Positions 39,101 to 47,075 of a stretch of DNA of 64,000 bases are shown here, piece after piece. Source of the DNA: Hedera helix (lineage: Eukaryota > Streptophyta > Magnoliopsida > Apiales > Araliaceae); assembly GCA_947179155.2 (NCBI GenBank), contig OX359264.1, positions 67,001-131,000 on the forward strand. The letters run 5' to 3'. Each line of letters opens with the position of its first letter. Positions within the stretch are counted from its first letter, which is position 1. A program made the position numbers and the translations under genes. The notes under the pieces are model-generated. The model saw nothing but the letters and a program-made list of their open reading frames with translations, made no database searches and was not told the DNA's origin.

Positions 39101-42100
39101 TTTGAAGCATAAACAAAATGCTATCTCTGTTATTGTAACAACCCGGGTTAAATCCCGAGTTTAAATCAAATCATGGCGTACCAAGACCCAATGTATTGTT
39201 TCAATAATATCTTTTGGGATCGTGTTAGTTTACCGCAGGCTCACCCAAAAGGTCATGATTGAAGGTACTATAAATAATAGATTGAGCTTAGCTTAGGTAC
39301 TATATAGTATGTATAACTGTTTTTTTGCAAAGTACTTTCAGTATAATTTTATAAGTTGTAGTTAAAATGAATACTAGTTTTATTTTATTTTACTTTTTAA
39401 TACCAATTTAGGTACAAGTTAAGATGTATTAAATACAATTATTTTTTGTGGCGTTTATCCCTTATTTGTCGAAATTTCTCTACTATTTTGGTCTGAAACC
39501 GATCTCCAATGTTGATAGGTCGAAATTTCACTGAAACACAACCTTTACATGAATAATCGCTGATTTTCCAACTCGTATCAAAATTGCAATTCGGCAAGGT
39601 CCAAAATTGCTCCAAAAGCCAAAACTTTGAACCGTGCTACGAACTTTGAGACCAAGATGACTAGCAGACAACTAAAGATACTAAAATCCTAACTTGTGGA
39701 CCAAGATGTTCGGGATCAAGATCACTTAGTGACCACTTATATTAAATTACTAAAAAGTCTCTAAACTTTATTTAAATTCCAGTATAGCCCTTGGCCTTAT
39801 AGTGTACAACTAAGAATAAGATATAGAAAGCATGACAGTGAACAATATAGTTCTACCTCGTCTCAAGTTAGGAGGTGGCCTGGCATAGTTGGCAAAATTG
39901 TACGATACGTGACTTGTATCGTACGATTCAACACGATTCGAGACAAAATCGATTCATAATCGTAACTGTATCAAATGTTATAAAATTATTGTACGTATCA
40001 CATTTGAATCGCATGAATCGTGCTATACATCGATATAGCATCGATACAAGGAAGAGTGGGAAAAAAAACAAATATGAAAACTTACATGTTTACGCGTCAC
40101 ATCGCTTCAATTCCTATAGCCCAAAATTGAAGTTTTCAAAAGAGTTTCAAACTCAATTTCAAATTATTCAACAACTGTCAATCCCAAAACATCAATCGAC
40201 TTATGCGCCTAGCCCTAAAATTAAATTGCATGTGCAACCCATACCTTCCAACTTCATCTACTCCGACTCTCTATCACGGTATAACCTTTGAAGGCTTCGA
40301 TCATCATCGATTAGTCCAAAAACATTACTCCTGCATTTTCTCCTCGCTTCTCCAATTAACATTTTTTGTTTTTCATCTTCTCCAAAGTTGGACTGTCAGG
40401 GACCACTCTGGCCTAGACTTAATTCTTGCGAAATAGAACAAAAAATAGAGGGAAAAACAAAAGAATTTCAGGGAGGAAAGAGAAATTAGACAGATAGATT
40501 CAGTTTTGGGGGAGGAGGGAGGTAGAAGGAAAGAGATAGGTGTGAGAGCAACTTGCTTCTCAGATTTTCATAACATTCATCAAGCATAATCAAAATACAT
40601 CATCCATCACATATTTATACTAAAGTTTCTTGCTCGAAAATTAAGCTAAACCTACTCCTACGTTACTTATCCTACACCACCTGCACATGTGCATATAGAA
40701 TACCTAACTCTAGAATATTCTAGTTATTCCTTTGCTGCCCAAATACCCTCTACCTGACATTCCCTTCCCCTTGAAAGTATCCATGTCCTCATGGATAATG
40801 TTGATTCTCTATTTTCAGTTCTCAACACCTTTCTAGTATCAAAAACCAAACTTAGGAATTTGTTTAGTTGAACCTTTCCATAGAAAAAACTTGCCCCAAT
40901 ATTAGTTTTAGCATGCCTACTGTTCTGAATATTCAGCAATTTAGCGACTTGTTCTTGAATGCCCTTCGTGGTTCTCTTGAACTCAACATAGTCTTCTACA
41001 GCCTTCTTTATCAGAGAGTTATTTTTCTGTATGAGGTAAATAGAAGCTCTTGCCAAGATGCCATACTCCTTAATGAACTGCTTGCAACACCTTTCCATCA
41101 CCATAGAATACCCCAAACTCCTAGCTGCAATAAGCGTTGGTTCCTTTAAACTTCTTTCTATGCTTCTTTGATCACCTGCTTTCATTGCAGCCTTTTTCAC
41201 CAGATGGAAAGACAGAGCCCGGAATGGAAGTAGCATCCCATAGATTGAAGCATGATTAAGCACAACCCAAGACCTTCTTTGCAGCTCTTCAAAGGCCTTG
41301 TCATATGCTTCTTTCCAATGGAGACCAGCTTTCTGCCAAATTTCTCTTGTAAACCAACTGCCCTAACTCCTTGATGCATAAGCATAAGCATACATGAAAA
41401 CTAGCATATAGATATCCCAGGGACTTCTCTTCCCATTGAGATGATACTGATCCCATGTGAAACAGGTTAAAAGGGGTTCAGTTTTTAATAGCTTGCATGT
41501 CTTCTTTGTACCTAAGAAATTAATAATGTCTTTCAATTTCCTCCAAGCTATTTTGACTCCAAAATGACTAAACTTGGAGTTCTTGCTTAAGAACTTTCTC
41601 ACAACCAAATCAAACTCCTGATTGTTAGCCCTCAAGTGCAGCATTCTTGGTACTTTTGGAAAGCTAGATATCTCAGAAAATAAGATGTGCATCTCAGAAA
41701 TTTCCCAAACAATTCCTTTCTTTTTCATTCTCCACTTGAATCGTGAATATTTGAAATTACTAAGTGGCATGGTTTCCTGGTTCAAGGCTACCTTCTCCTT
41801 GCTAGTTGGGTCATGCACCTGGCACACTTTTGGCATTTCAAGCCAAGCCTCCATTATGCCCAAATCCTACTATTTTTACAAACTAAGGCAGTAAGCTTCT
41901 CATTCTGTGAGCAACTAGATTGTGCGGCTGGTAATTGAGGAAACTGCTTTTGCTGGCAAAGCTCAATAAAACTATCACTGGAGCTAATTTTCTGTTGTTG
42001 CTTATTAGGTAAGATGTTTTGCAAACTAGTCATCTGCTGTAACATGATAGGAATATTGTTTCCTTGCTGCCTCACAAAGTTTTCTGGTTGCACAGTTTGT

Positions 42101-45100
42101 GCTGATTGATGAGGATCTTCATAACCTTTATCTTGGTTAGGTTCCAACATACACAACTGCTGTAATTCCTTGACTGTTGTGGAGTCAATTTGCTCCATCT
42201 TTGTAACTTCAAAACTTCTATTTACCTTTAGTAATTCAGTCTCTTTTGTACTTTTCACATGCTGCATTGCTTCCTCATCAATTATTGGCATGCCTTCATA
42301 TTGTGGTCCTCCATTCTCAGCACAAATAGGATATATATCAAAGGTTGGAATTCCTCCATAGATGGGATCATCATCATTGTCTAGATCACCTTCACATTTT
42401 GGATCTCCATCAAATATTAGAGGATTGTTGTAATCAGATTCTCCCTTATTTTTATCTCTTCCCCACTTTTCAAATCTAAATTCATGCCCTCTCCTCCTAG
42501 GCATCTCATCTTCTTCTTGCCTTCCTTTTTCTTTACCAACAGGGTCAACAAAGCACTTCTCATATTCTGAGCCTTTCTGTTCCAGTAACTCATTCATAAC
42601 AAACAAGAAGTAATCCATTTTTTCATCAATAAGCTGCAATTTCTCATTGGTGTATTCTCTGTAAATTCTGAATTCCTGCTGCAACATTTGTGAAAGACCA
42701 GCCATGTTTACAAATGATGGAAATGAAATGAATCACAGAACAAATATGATTCTGAGTTTGAAAAATTTATCAAGCAGTAGCAACAATACCTGATTATGAG
42801 TTAGTAAGCTTGAGTAGCTATTTAAGTGAGAAGTGGGCTTCCTCAGTGATACAAACTGAGTATCCGAAGTAAAAAAAGTTCTAAACTCAACTAGCTGAAA
42901 TTTATAGAGTAGTTAAGCACACAAAACAAGCATAAGCATCAAGAGATCAAACTGTAGCATAAACACAATTTACTAATGCAGTAAATAGGCCTACTCACTA
43001 TAAATATAGCTGAAACAGATTGTTTGTGGACTGGCAAAATTAAGGAAGGACTGGATTTTGATGTTTTTTGGTTTTTAAATACTTAAACTATTACTAGTTG
43101 TGCTAAACAAGTTAATTGAAATCACTAAACTCTTAACAGAACATATAAACCAATTCTAATTTCCAGAATCTGGAGAAAAAAATTCCTATCGAGAAGAACA
43201 GGTAGAATTTTGGTTGAAATATGTTTGGGTGCTATTGTAATTGAGTTTTCTGGTTTGGGCTATTTGTATATGATAGAAACGAGCAATGTGGAAGTGTTTT
43301 ATACCTGAAATAAGTGAATTAACACTTGATTTGGCTGAGTTGCAGGTTCGTTGAAAAAACATAGCACCGGAACTTCCCTTTTCTGCTGCTTTAGAGCTTG
43401 TAATTTGGAGGTGTTGCTGATGTATCTGTGCTGGAATTAAGGTGTTCTAGGAGTATCAAGGAGTTTGGAATGGACAGAGTTCAGACAGAAGAACAGAGAC
43501 AGAAATTTGAGTTCGGGAGAGTTGGAGAGTGAATGGGTTTGATGTTGGATGAGTAAGTGTAGTACGAAATGATATTATAGGATTAATCTAACACAAATTA
43601 ATCACAACTAATATGATATAAGCACTGAATTGAAATATTTTTGGATTTTTCTCGGTATGAACTGAAATGATTTTATGGAATTAATCTATGATATAGATGT
43701 TATAGAAACTTAAACTGATGATTGGGGAAGCTAATATGGACTGAAATGAATGGATTGACAAGAGAATGTACCAAACTTAACCATAGAAGATGAATATTAT
43801 ACTCAATTGCAGGTATCCTGGAAAACAGAGCATTGTTTATGGAGTTTTTCTGCTACTGAGTTGCAGTTTGTGTATGGGTCCTTCTGGGCTAGTTTGAGTT
43901 ATGTTTAGGTGATGGTTTGTGATGTGTTGAACAGGTTATGTGGCTGAATGAAGTGTTTTTTATGGTCTGAAATTTCTGGTTATGAACAGTGGCGAAATGG
44001 TGAAGAAGATGAGCTTTCCCAGTAAGAATAGCTCTAATACCAAATTGTCAGGAACCACTATGGCCTAGATTTAATTCTTGCGAAATAGAACAGAAAATAG
44101 AGGGAAAAACAGAAGAATTTCAGGGAGGAGAGAGAAATTGGACAGATAGATTCAGTTTTGGGGGAGAGAGAAGGAGGGAGATAGGTGTGAGAGCAACTTG
44201 CTTCTCAAATTTTCATAACATTCATCAAACATAATCGAAATACATCATCCATCACATATTTATACTAAAGTTTCTTGATGGAAAATTAAGCGAAACCTAC
44301 TCCTACGTTACTTATCCTACACCACCTGCACATGTGCGTATAGAATACCTAACTCTAGAATATTCTAGTTATTCCTTTGCTGCCCAAATACCCTCTGCCT
44401 GACACAGACCCAGGTATGTTATGTAGTATATTTTATATAATTTTTATTATATTAACATTTTATATTTATATTGCTCCACTAACCTGATGGTAGGTAAACG
44501 GATTATATCTACTATGTTAGTTTGTTTGTAACTTTAAGTAATTAAATAATTATTTTATACACTTAATGATCATCCTACATTTTATTTTTAATTAAATTAT
44601 GCTGTTCAATTATTGGGCTATACGCTTAATTTGTATGAATTTAAGTCATAACCAGTGTTCATAATATGAGTAAATAGAGTAAAAATTATTTTATATATTA
44701 TTACCATATCGTAAGATACAATTCGCGATATGATACATAAAACACGATACAGGGCTTTTCGATTCACGATTTGACAACTATGTAGCCTGGTAGGTTTACT
44801 TGGTGTATGCTTCGGCACAAATTTTTTTATAAGTATATAATTCGGCACATATTTTGAGACATTCAAAAAACACATGTTTTATTAACATATCACTTAAATT
44901 GGGGCATAATAATTCAAAGGTTGAACTTCAACAAGTTCAATCGAAGTGGAAATATATTCATAGTAAACAGACTTGATAAGTTTGTCAGATATGCAAGTGT
45001 TCTTAAATAACATCAATTGTATCTACTGTATATAACAATAGGAAATCAACCATGAAGAAACCATAGCATCAATTAGTTGATATAGTGCACCTGCGCACCT

Positions 45101-46708
45101 GAAATATGGACAGAACAGTGACAGGATCTGTTGCTGATATAAGAGCACCAAACATCAGGCATTCAACAAATGGAAGTCTGTACATGAGATACATCACACC
45201 ACCAAGGTAACTGTAACAAGAGTCATTCAAACAGACTAAACTTCAGGGAGGGTCACAGATGCAACTCCAATAATACTTCTGGAATTAGAATGATAACAGC
45301 GAGTAAAAGAAGATACTCACACCAGGACGCCAGTAACAATAGAAGCTATAAAAGTTCCGAGAATCGCAAATGTGACAATGGCTCCGAAGTTTGAAAAGAA
45401 TGGCTTCTGCAAATTGTAAACAAGGAAGCAGATTAAATATTATCAAATAGAAGTTCATATATATCAATCAGATGGTAAGCATCACAGACTTTAGTAAATT
45501 TGAAAAATAAAAAAGAGCTTACAGGTGCCAAACTGAAACCTGACTGAGTAAGCAAGCACCAAATGGTCAAGAGAAACAATACGTGGCCACCAAAATTACA
45601 ATAATGCAGTAAAAATGATAAGGGCTCTGTTCGGAAATCAGAAAAGTTGAAATCAAGTAATACAACAACTTCAAATTAATCATTGAGACATCTTTTTTTT
45701 CTCTTTACTTTTTTATTTATTTTAGTTTACCATTGCATCTCCCTAATTCCAAATGTGGCCTAACATTGCGTTTCTGCATATAAAAAGTTTTAAAATGGAC
45801 GGTAAAGAAAAGAGAAGGATGGAAAACTTAATTTCCAGTCCAATGATATGAAAGTGGCAAAGTTTTCCATCCATAAATGGACAAATTTGGACAGAAAGCT
45901 AAACAACATGAGCACATCTTTCATAATCCTTATTACGCCCTCTACATTACAAACATGGCAAAATTAATATACGGTAAAATAGTAATCTAAATGCAAAACT
46001 TAAATTTGTTTCCATTTCCTTTATAAACTCAATAAGAACATGAAAGACAACTTACAAATTTTATATTATTTTCTTTTCTATCCTAATTTAAGTTTTCCTT
46101 TGTACTCTTTTTTATCCAAAACTTGGAAAAGGAAAAAAAAATTAAAAAAAAAAAACTGAGAGTGGATATAATATGATGGGAGGCAACAGAAATAGGAAGA
46201 AAAACTCTTCGTGGAAGTTGAACCAGGCCCTGCAGCAGAGAAAACAGTGACAATTTATCAATTAGGGTTACCAGAAAAGGTCAAGAACGGAAAGCAAAAA
46301 ATTAAAAAACAATAATAATCAGCCAAGGTGATAGTAAAAACAACGAAATAGGCTACCTGATATTAGTTTCGGTATTGGAAATGTTAGCAAGCCCACCGAC
46401 AATCAAACCTGCCAGAAAAAAAGTATATCAATATTCTGATACCAAACAAACATACCATAGAGAGAAAAGGCAATAAAATGAATTATTGATATTATAACTA
46501 CATGCGTATGTATTAAGTAAGTACCAATCAAGAGGGAGGCGCTAGCTTCAGGAAGATAATAGAATCTGTGACGGCGCAGAACATGCCCAAGGACGAAAGA
46601 AAGGACGAGCATCATGATCTGGAGTAGGATGCCCACCCCAGCCGCTTGTTGCTCCTTTCCCGTACTCCCTCTCGGATCATCGGCGGGAGATATTTGTAGC
46701 TCCGCCAT
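16983..46708 (-). CDS. NHX6: Endosomal Na+(K+)/H+ exchanger, NHX5/NHX6 class; 22 coding exons
   Basis: Exons (high to low): 46708-46525, 46408-46357, 46229-46170, 45547-45523, 45406-45321, 45210-45099, 36449-36387, 36276-36257, 36174-36077, 25238-25210, 25110-25079, 24983-24936, 24832-24772, 24687-24590, 24491-24416, 24309-24290, 23808-23711, 23623-23514, 21591-21508, 18823-18726, 18648-18569, 17020-16983. They join in phase to 523 residues plus TAG, close to the family length (about 520-535). The product is a multi-pass membrane protein that swaps cytosolic Na+ or K+ for luminal H+ in Golgi, trans-Golgi and prevacuolar compartments. Visible marks: FFFLFLLPPIIF, the amiloride-site-like stretch, at residues 88-99; D164 in ATDPVTVLS; E188, N192 and D193 in FGESVLND; R390 in [10 protein letters not shown]; an acidic cytosolic tail after residue 440. 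The start ATG lies in GCAATGGCG. Whether it is the NHX5 or NHX6 orthologue is not settled. Confidence 0.95.
17021..18568 (-). other. NHX intron 21
   Basis: This 1.55-kb intron has a GTAAGA donor and a TTACCAG acceptor. It holds a (TA)n microsatellite near 17716-17732 and an 18-base run of C at 18398-18415. No gene is seen in it. The frames at 17270-18103 have no recognisable motif. Confidence 0.6.
19538..20377 (+). mobile_element. AT-rich repeat block with a Helitron-like 3' end (intron 19)
   Basis: Three diverged direct repeats of ACTGACCAATAATRTGATY-type sequence occur at about 19540, 19671 and 19960. The block ends with hairpin CGTGCTTTGCACG (20348-20360), then 13 nt, then CTAG (20374-20377) followed by T. 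Plant Helitrons end with a hairpin shortly before CTRR and insert next to T. The 5' end (TC after A) is not placed and no Rep/helicase is present, so this would be a non-autonomous copy. Confidence 0.4.
20387..20998. mobile_element. Foldback MITE in NHX intron 19
   Basis: The two ends are imperfect inverted copies. The left end has CATAGCCAAAGTAGGTTATG then GACATTTATC, and the reverse complement of the right end has CATTGCCAAAGTTGGGCTATG-like sequence then AACATTTATC. Inside are further palindromes such as CCATCAAATAGTTTGATGG. A clear target duplication is not visible in the AT-rich flanks. There is no transposase. The size and terminal style fit a non-autonomous DNA element; the superfamily is uncertain. 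Confidence 0.6.
21592..23513 (-). other. NHX intron 18
   Basis: This 1.9-kb intron has a GTAAGC donor and a GCTGCAG acceptor. A plus-strand frame at 22441-22653 is Ser-rich without recognisable motifs and is not called. No mobile element ends were found. Confidence 0.5.
23514..25238 (-). CDS. NHX6: NHX exons 10-18 (residues 234-424)
   Basis: Nine compact exons with short introns. They encode GVGVGFTSAL|LFKYAGLD, then LQNLECCLFVLFPYF, YMLAEGLGLSGIVSILFTG, VMKHYTFSNLSDNSQRF, the helix IYMGFDIAMEQHSW, the tiny 20-nt exon LFIGVA, NVFSCAYLVNLARPAHRK and [20 protein letters not shown]. Introns 10 and 15 in this block have U12 signals. R390 lies in the LRGAMAF stretch of exon 18. Confidence 0.93.
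24310..24415 (-). other. Intron 15: U12-type GT-AG intron
   Basis: The donor is GTATCCTTC. The branch site TTCCTTGAC matches the U12 consensus perfectly and lies about 20 nt before the acceptor GTCTTAG. The intron is 106 bp and in phase 0. It joins IFFSV to LFIGVAR. Confidence 0.9.
25111..25209 (-). other. Intron 10: U12-type AT-AC intron
   Basis: This 99-bp intron starts ATATCCTTTT, a full match to the U12 AT-AC donor. It ends AACCCCCAAAC, with branch-like ATCTTTAAC about 10 nt before the AC acceptor. Splicing joins TCTGCTTTG to CTTTTTAAG and gives SALLFKYAG, as expected of the family. Confidence 0.92.
25490..25870 (-). mobile_element. LINE-like 3' remnant in NHX intron 9
   Basis: Read on the minus strand, FGKDRRILLKCVVLCHFVRNW recalls the end of plant LINE ORF2 (GFGK..RVLW.C...F..W..RN). 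It is followed by about 150 nt and an A-rich tail (ATCAAAAAAATAAAATAAAAA) at about 25493-25515. The reading frame has stops and no RT core is present. The assignment is tentative. Confidence 0.35.
25871..28974. other. Part of NHX intron 9, no gene recognised
   Basis: Mixed AT-rich sequence with a 15-base G run (27620-27634), a (TC)n stretch near 28720-28738 and a GCGCCTAGCGCC-type palindromic patch near 28635-28650. Short frames lack motifs. Confidence 0.4.
28975..29050. repeat. Perfect 38-bp tandem duplication
   Basis: The 38-bp unit beginning GCTCACTGTCGGTTAAGACA occurs twice in a row (28975-29012, 29013-29050) without a visible mismatch, so the duplication is recent. Confidence 0.85.
30005..32654 (+). 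mobile_element. Decayed, 5'-truncated Copia element in NHX intron 9
   Basis: In plus order, with stops and frameshifts, there is a GAG-pre-integrase tail (about 30005-30090) and integrase with MDDYSKVTWLYLMKN, RSDN, then DTPQQNGVVE followed at once by TGA and KNRHL (30133-30400). RT pieces include HQLDVKNAFLQSDLHEVVYM, KKSLHGVKQSP and DFGLSRCARDH (31100-31560). RNase H pieces are YLTVTRRDI..VNMVRQFL and YKRSTIGYCLFVGR (31850-32110), then the end at QLADVFAKAL (about 32380). An AAGGGGGAG purine tract precedes the 3' LTR (32486-32654). No gag or left LTR was found upstream. It is non-functional and sits antisense to the host gene. Confidence 0.85.
32486..32654 (+). repeat. 3' LTR of the Copia element
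   Basis: This follows the purine tract and runs from ATTATTAGATATTCTAGAG to TTTCTCTCCACA. It is recognisably the same family as the two inverted LTRs at 32818-32991 and 33469-33685: shared AGATATTCTAGAG, GATATTATTCTAA, AGTATGATTTGGGG and TTTACTTTTCAAATG. Confidence 0.7.
32818..33685 (-). mobile_element. TRIM-like mini LTR element, minus orientation, same LTR family as the adjacent Copia
   Basis: Two direct LTRs (33469-33685, 217 bp; 32818-32991, 174 bp) flank only about 480 bp. Reading minus, the 5' LTR ends CTCCACA and is followed at once by TGGTATTAGAG, a primer site for initiator Met tRNA (33458-33468). A purine tract (GAGGGGGAA) precedes the 3' LTR. No protein is encoded inside. Its LTRs match the 3' LTR of the Copia element 160 bp away in the opposite orientation, so it may be a deletion derivative of that family. 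A target duplication is not clear. Confidence 0.75.
33757..34930 (+). repeat. LTR-like block, possibly a solo LTR
   Basis: The block has TATA-like GATATAAATAGG near 34016, followed by an AG-rich transcript-like leader. It has a general order like the 49704-51330 block. It ends near CTGTGCGTTTGACATC...CTTGTTGATTACG. Termini and target duplication could not be fixed, so this is a weak call. Confidence 0.3.
34931..36076 (-). other. Start-proximal part of NHX intron 9
   Basis: No gene or element recognised. The intron begins GTTAAT at 36076, next to exon 9. Confidence 0.5.
36077..36449 (-). CDS. NHX6: NHX exons 7-9 (residues 174-234)
   Basis: Exon 7 (36449-36387) encodes ELGTDTNLYALVFGESVLND plus A194, with the acidic pair of the transport site. 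Exon 8 is only 20 nt (MAISLY). Exon 9 (36174-36077) runs TMSLVKSHATSGQNFF through VRFLETFVGSMSS. The cluster is isolated between intron 6 (8.6 kb) and intron 9 (10.8 kb). Confidence 0.93.
37183..37960 (-). pseudogene. Possible retroelement gag/ORF1 relic in NHX intron 6
   Basis: Minus-strand frames read LDQEYAKEFLAHLDWCLVGRFS (37183-37368) and FKKLLPLDYRSLEKKAVGDN with LCLFIGCRYYPHLLRFMEQRG (37701-37940). The first recalls the CLVGKF signature of DUF4283 proteins, common in plant LINE ORF1 or gag-like genes. No zinc knuckle or RT is nearby. The identity is a guess. Confidence 0.25.
38454..38789. mobile_element. Tourist/Harbinger-like MITE in NHX intron 6
   Basis: The ends are inverted repeats beginning GGCTATGTTTGTTT and continuing to AAAAAACATA on both sides. 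The flanks are CTA and TTA, in keeping with the 3-bp T-W-A target of Harbinger elements (one mismatch). The 336-bp interior is AT-rich and has no coding capacity. Confidence 0.7.
40394..40759 (-). repeat. 3' LTR of the non-autonomous element
   Basis: Same repeat as 44046-44404, with a purine tract on its inner side. The long frame of the second internal ORF runs 36 nt into it. Confidence 0.88.
40724..41863 (-). pseudogene. Unrecognised second ORF of the non-autonomous LTR element, one in-frame TAG
   Basis: One frame runs from 41863 to 40724, interrupted only by TAG at 41365-41363. Before the stop it has KVCQVHDPTSKEKVALNQET and WRKLKDIINFLGTKKTCKLL. After it come WFTREIWQKAGLHWKEAYDK and RSLGYSMVMERCCKQFIKEY, then a helical stretch. 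It is long, basic and protein-like, and does not resemble any Pol domain. The stop may be a mutation (CAG or TGG origin) or a readthrough point; I cannot tell. Confidence 0.5.
41854..42705 (-). CDS. Unrecognised 283-residue ORF of the non-autonomous LTR element
   Basis: An ATG-led frame of 283 codons lies after a 1.3-kb leader. The N-terminal part (LSQMLQQEFRIYREYTNEKL and LIDEKMDYFLFVMNELLEQK) is predicted to be helical or coiled-coil. The middle is acidic with repeated GGPQYEGMP/GDPIYGGIP-like phrases. The C-terminal part is Gln-rich. Position after the leader suits a gag-like role, but I see no capsid signature or CCHC knuckle. It overlaps the next frame by 10 nt, like gag-pol overlaps. 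The function is unknown. Confidence 0.6.
   Translation of the reverse strand: MAGLSQMLQQEFRIYREYTNEKLQLIDEKMDYFLFVMNELLEQKGSEYEKCFVDPVGKEKGRQEEDEMPRRRGHEFRFEKWGRDKNKGESDYNNPLIFDGDPKCEGDLDNDDDPIYGGIPTFDIYPICAENGGPQYEGMPIIDEEAMQHVKSTKETELLKVNRSFEVTKMEQIDSTTVKELQQLCMLEPNQDKGYEDPHQSAQTVQPENFVRQQGNNIPIMLQQMTSLQNILPNKQQQKISSSDSFIELCQQKQFPQLPAAQSSCSQNEKLTALVCKNSRIWA
44046..44404 (-). repeat. 5' LTR of the non-autonomous element
   Basis: This closely matches 40394-40759, including ACCTACTCCTACGTTACTTA and the CTCTAGAATATTCTAG palindrome, with a modest number of differences. Confidence 0.88.
45099..46708 (-). CDS. NHX6: NHX exons 1-6 (residues 1-173)
   Basis: Exon 1 gives the N-terminus MAELQISPADDP and the first membrane helix (about residues 26-43). 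Exon 2 has GLIVGGLANISNTET. Exon 3 ends in PPII plus two bases of F99. Exon 4 is only 25 nt and completes FQSGFSLAP. Exon 5 runs KPFFSNFGAIVTF to GVL. Exon 6 carries the ion-site stretch ISATDPVTVLSIFQ. Introns 1, 2, 4 and 5 are short GT-AG introns; intron 3 is an AT-AC intron. All junctions keep frame. Confidence 0.93.
45548..46169 (-). other. Intron 3: U12-type AT-AC intron
   Basis: Reading the minus strand, the exon ends ATCATATT and the intron begins ATATCCACT and ends CTTAC before TCAGTCAGG. Only this AT-AC junction restores the conserved IIFQSGF. No GT donor gives the right frame. The branch-like TCTCTTGAC lies about 19 nt before the acceptor, close to the U12 consensus TTCCTTRAC. The donor departs from ATATCCTTT at two late positions. 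Confidence 0.85.
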
Positions 46709-47069
46709 TGCTCTGACTCCACTCTTGGCGTTTGAGTCTCAAAACAACGGGGCGAGTAACTATGATTTTATGTCTATAGTTTCCTTCTCTGGTCCCTTTA
46801 ACACCCAGTTTTTGGAGTATAAAATAAGAGAGAGAAAATTGTCTTGGGAGATTTGTATGAGGAAAAAAAAAGTTTAAAAAAATGTCTTTTTTTAAAAATT
46901 TTCTTCTCAAAATTGAGAAAATATGGAGAAGAAAATTTTAATTTAGTAATATTCTTAAATATCAATATTGCTCTTAAATTTTTAACTAGTTCGGTCATAT
47001 CTCAATGTGTTGGAATATAATTAATTAAGATTCTGAATTTGGTGTGGGCTCATATGTTTTCATGACCCG
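46709..47069 (-). promoter_or_regulatory. 5' UTR and promoter region of NHX (start not placed)
   Basis: Sequence upstream of the ATG at 46708. About 90 nt nearest the ATG are of mixed composition and suit a 5' UTR. Beyond 46800 the DNA is AT-rich with AAATTTT-type runs. I cannot pick a TATA box or transcription start with confidence. A gene relic on the plus strand begins only about 360 bp away. Confidence 0.4.
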
Positions 47070-47075
47070 ACACTG

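Larger units (their letters stand above)
40394..44404 (-). mobile_element. Non-autonomous LTR retrotransposon with unrecognised ORFs, minus orientation
   Basis: Direct LTRs (44046-44404, 359 bp; 40394-40759, 366 bp) start TGTCAGG and end CCTGACA. On the minus strand the primer site TGGTATTAGAGC (44042-44031) lies 3 nt inside the 5' LTR. A purine tract AAGGGGAAGGGAA precedes the 3' LTR. Instead of gag-pol, the interior carries two open frames (42705-41854 and 41863-40724) with no recognised protease, RT, RNase H, integrase or zinc-knuckle motif. It lies in NHX intron 6 in the same transcriptional sense as the host gene. The flanks TGGAC and CAGAC are not a convincing target duplication. Confidence 0.85.
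39879..44790. mobile_element. TIR-bounded element split by the LTR insertion
   Basis: The left end reads CCTGGCATAGTTGGCAAAATTG. The reverse complement of the right end reads CCAGGCTACATAGTTGTCAAAT. Both continue into ATACGAT/ATCG-rich palindromic sequence (39900-40045 and 44695-44775). The element would be about 900 bp without the 4-kb LTR insertion and shows no transposase. Boundaries are approximate. Confidence 0.45.
36450..45098 (-). other. NHX intron 6, 8.6 kb, enlarged by insertions
   Basis: It has a CAG|GTGCGC donor and an AATGTAG acceptor. It holds the gag-like relic, the Tourist-like MITE, and the TIR element with the nested LTR element. The stretches 36450-37182, 38790-39878 and 44791-45098 show nothing recognisable. 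Confidence 0.85.

Noticed and set aside
39875..40291. 138-codon plus ORF
   Set aside because: It spans the palindromic TIR sequence and shows no domain.
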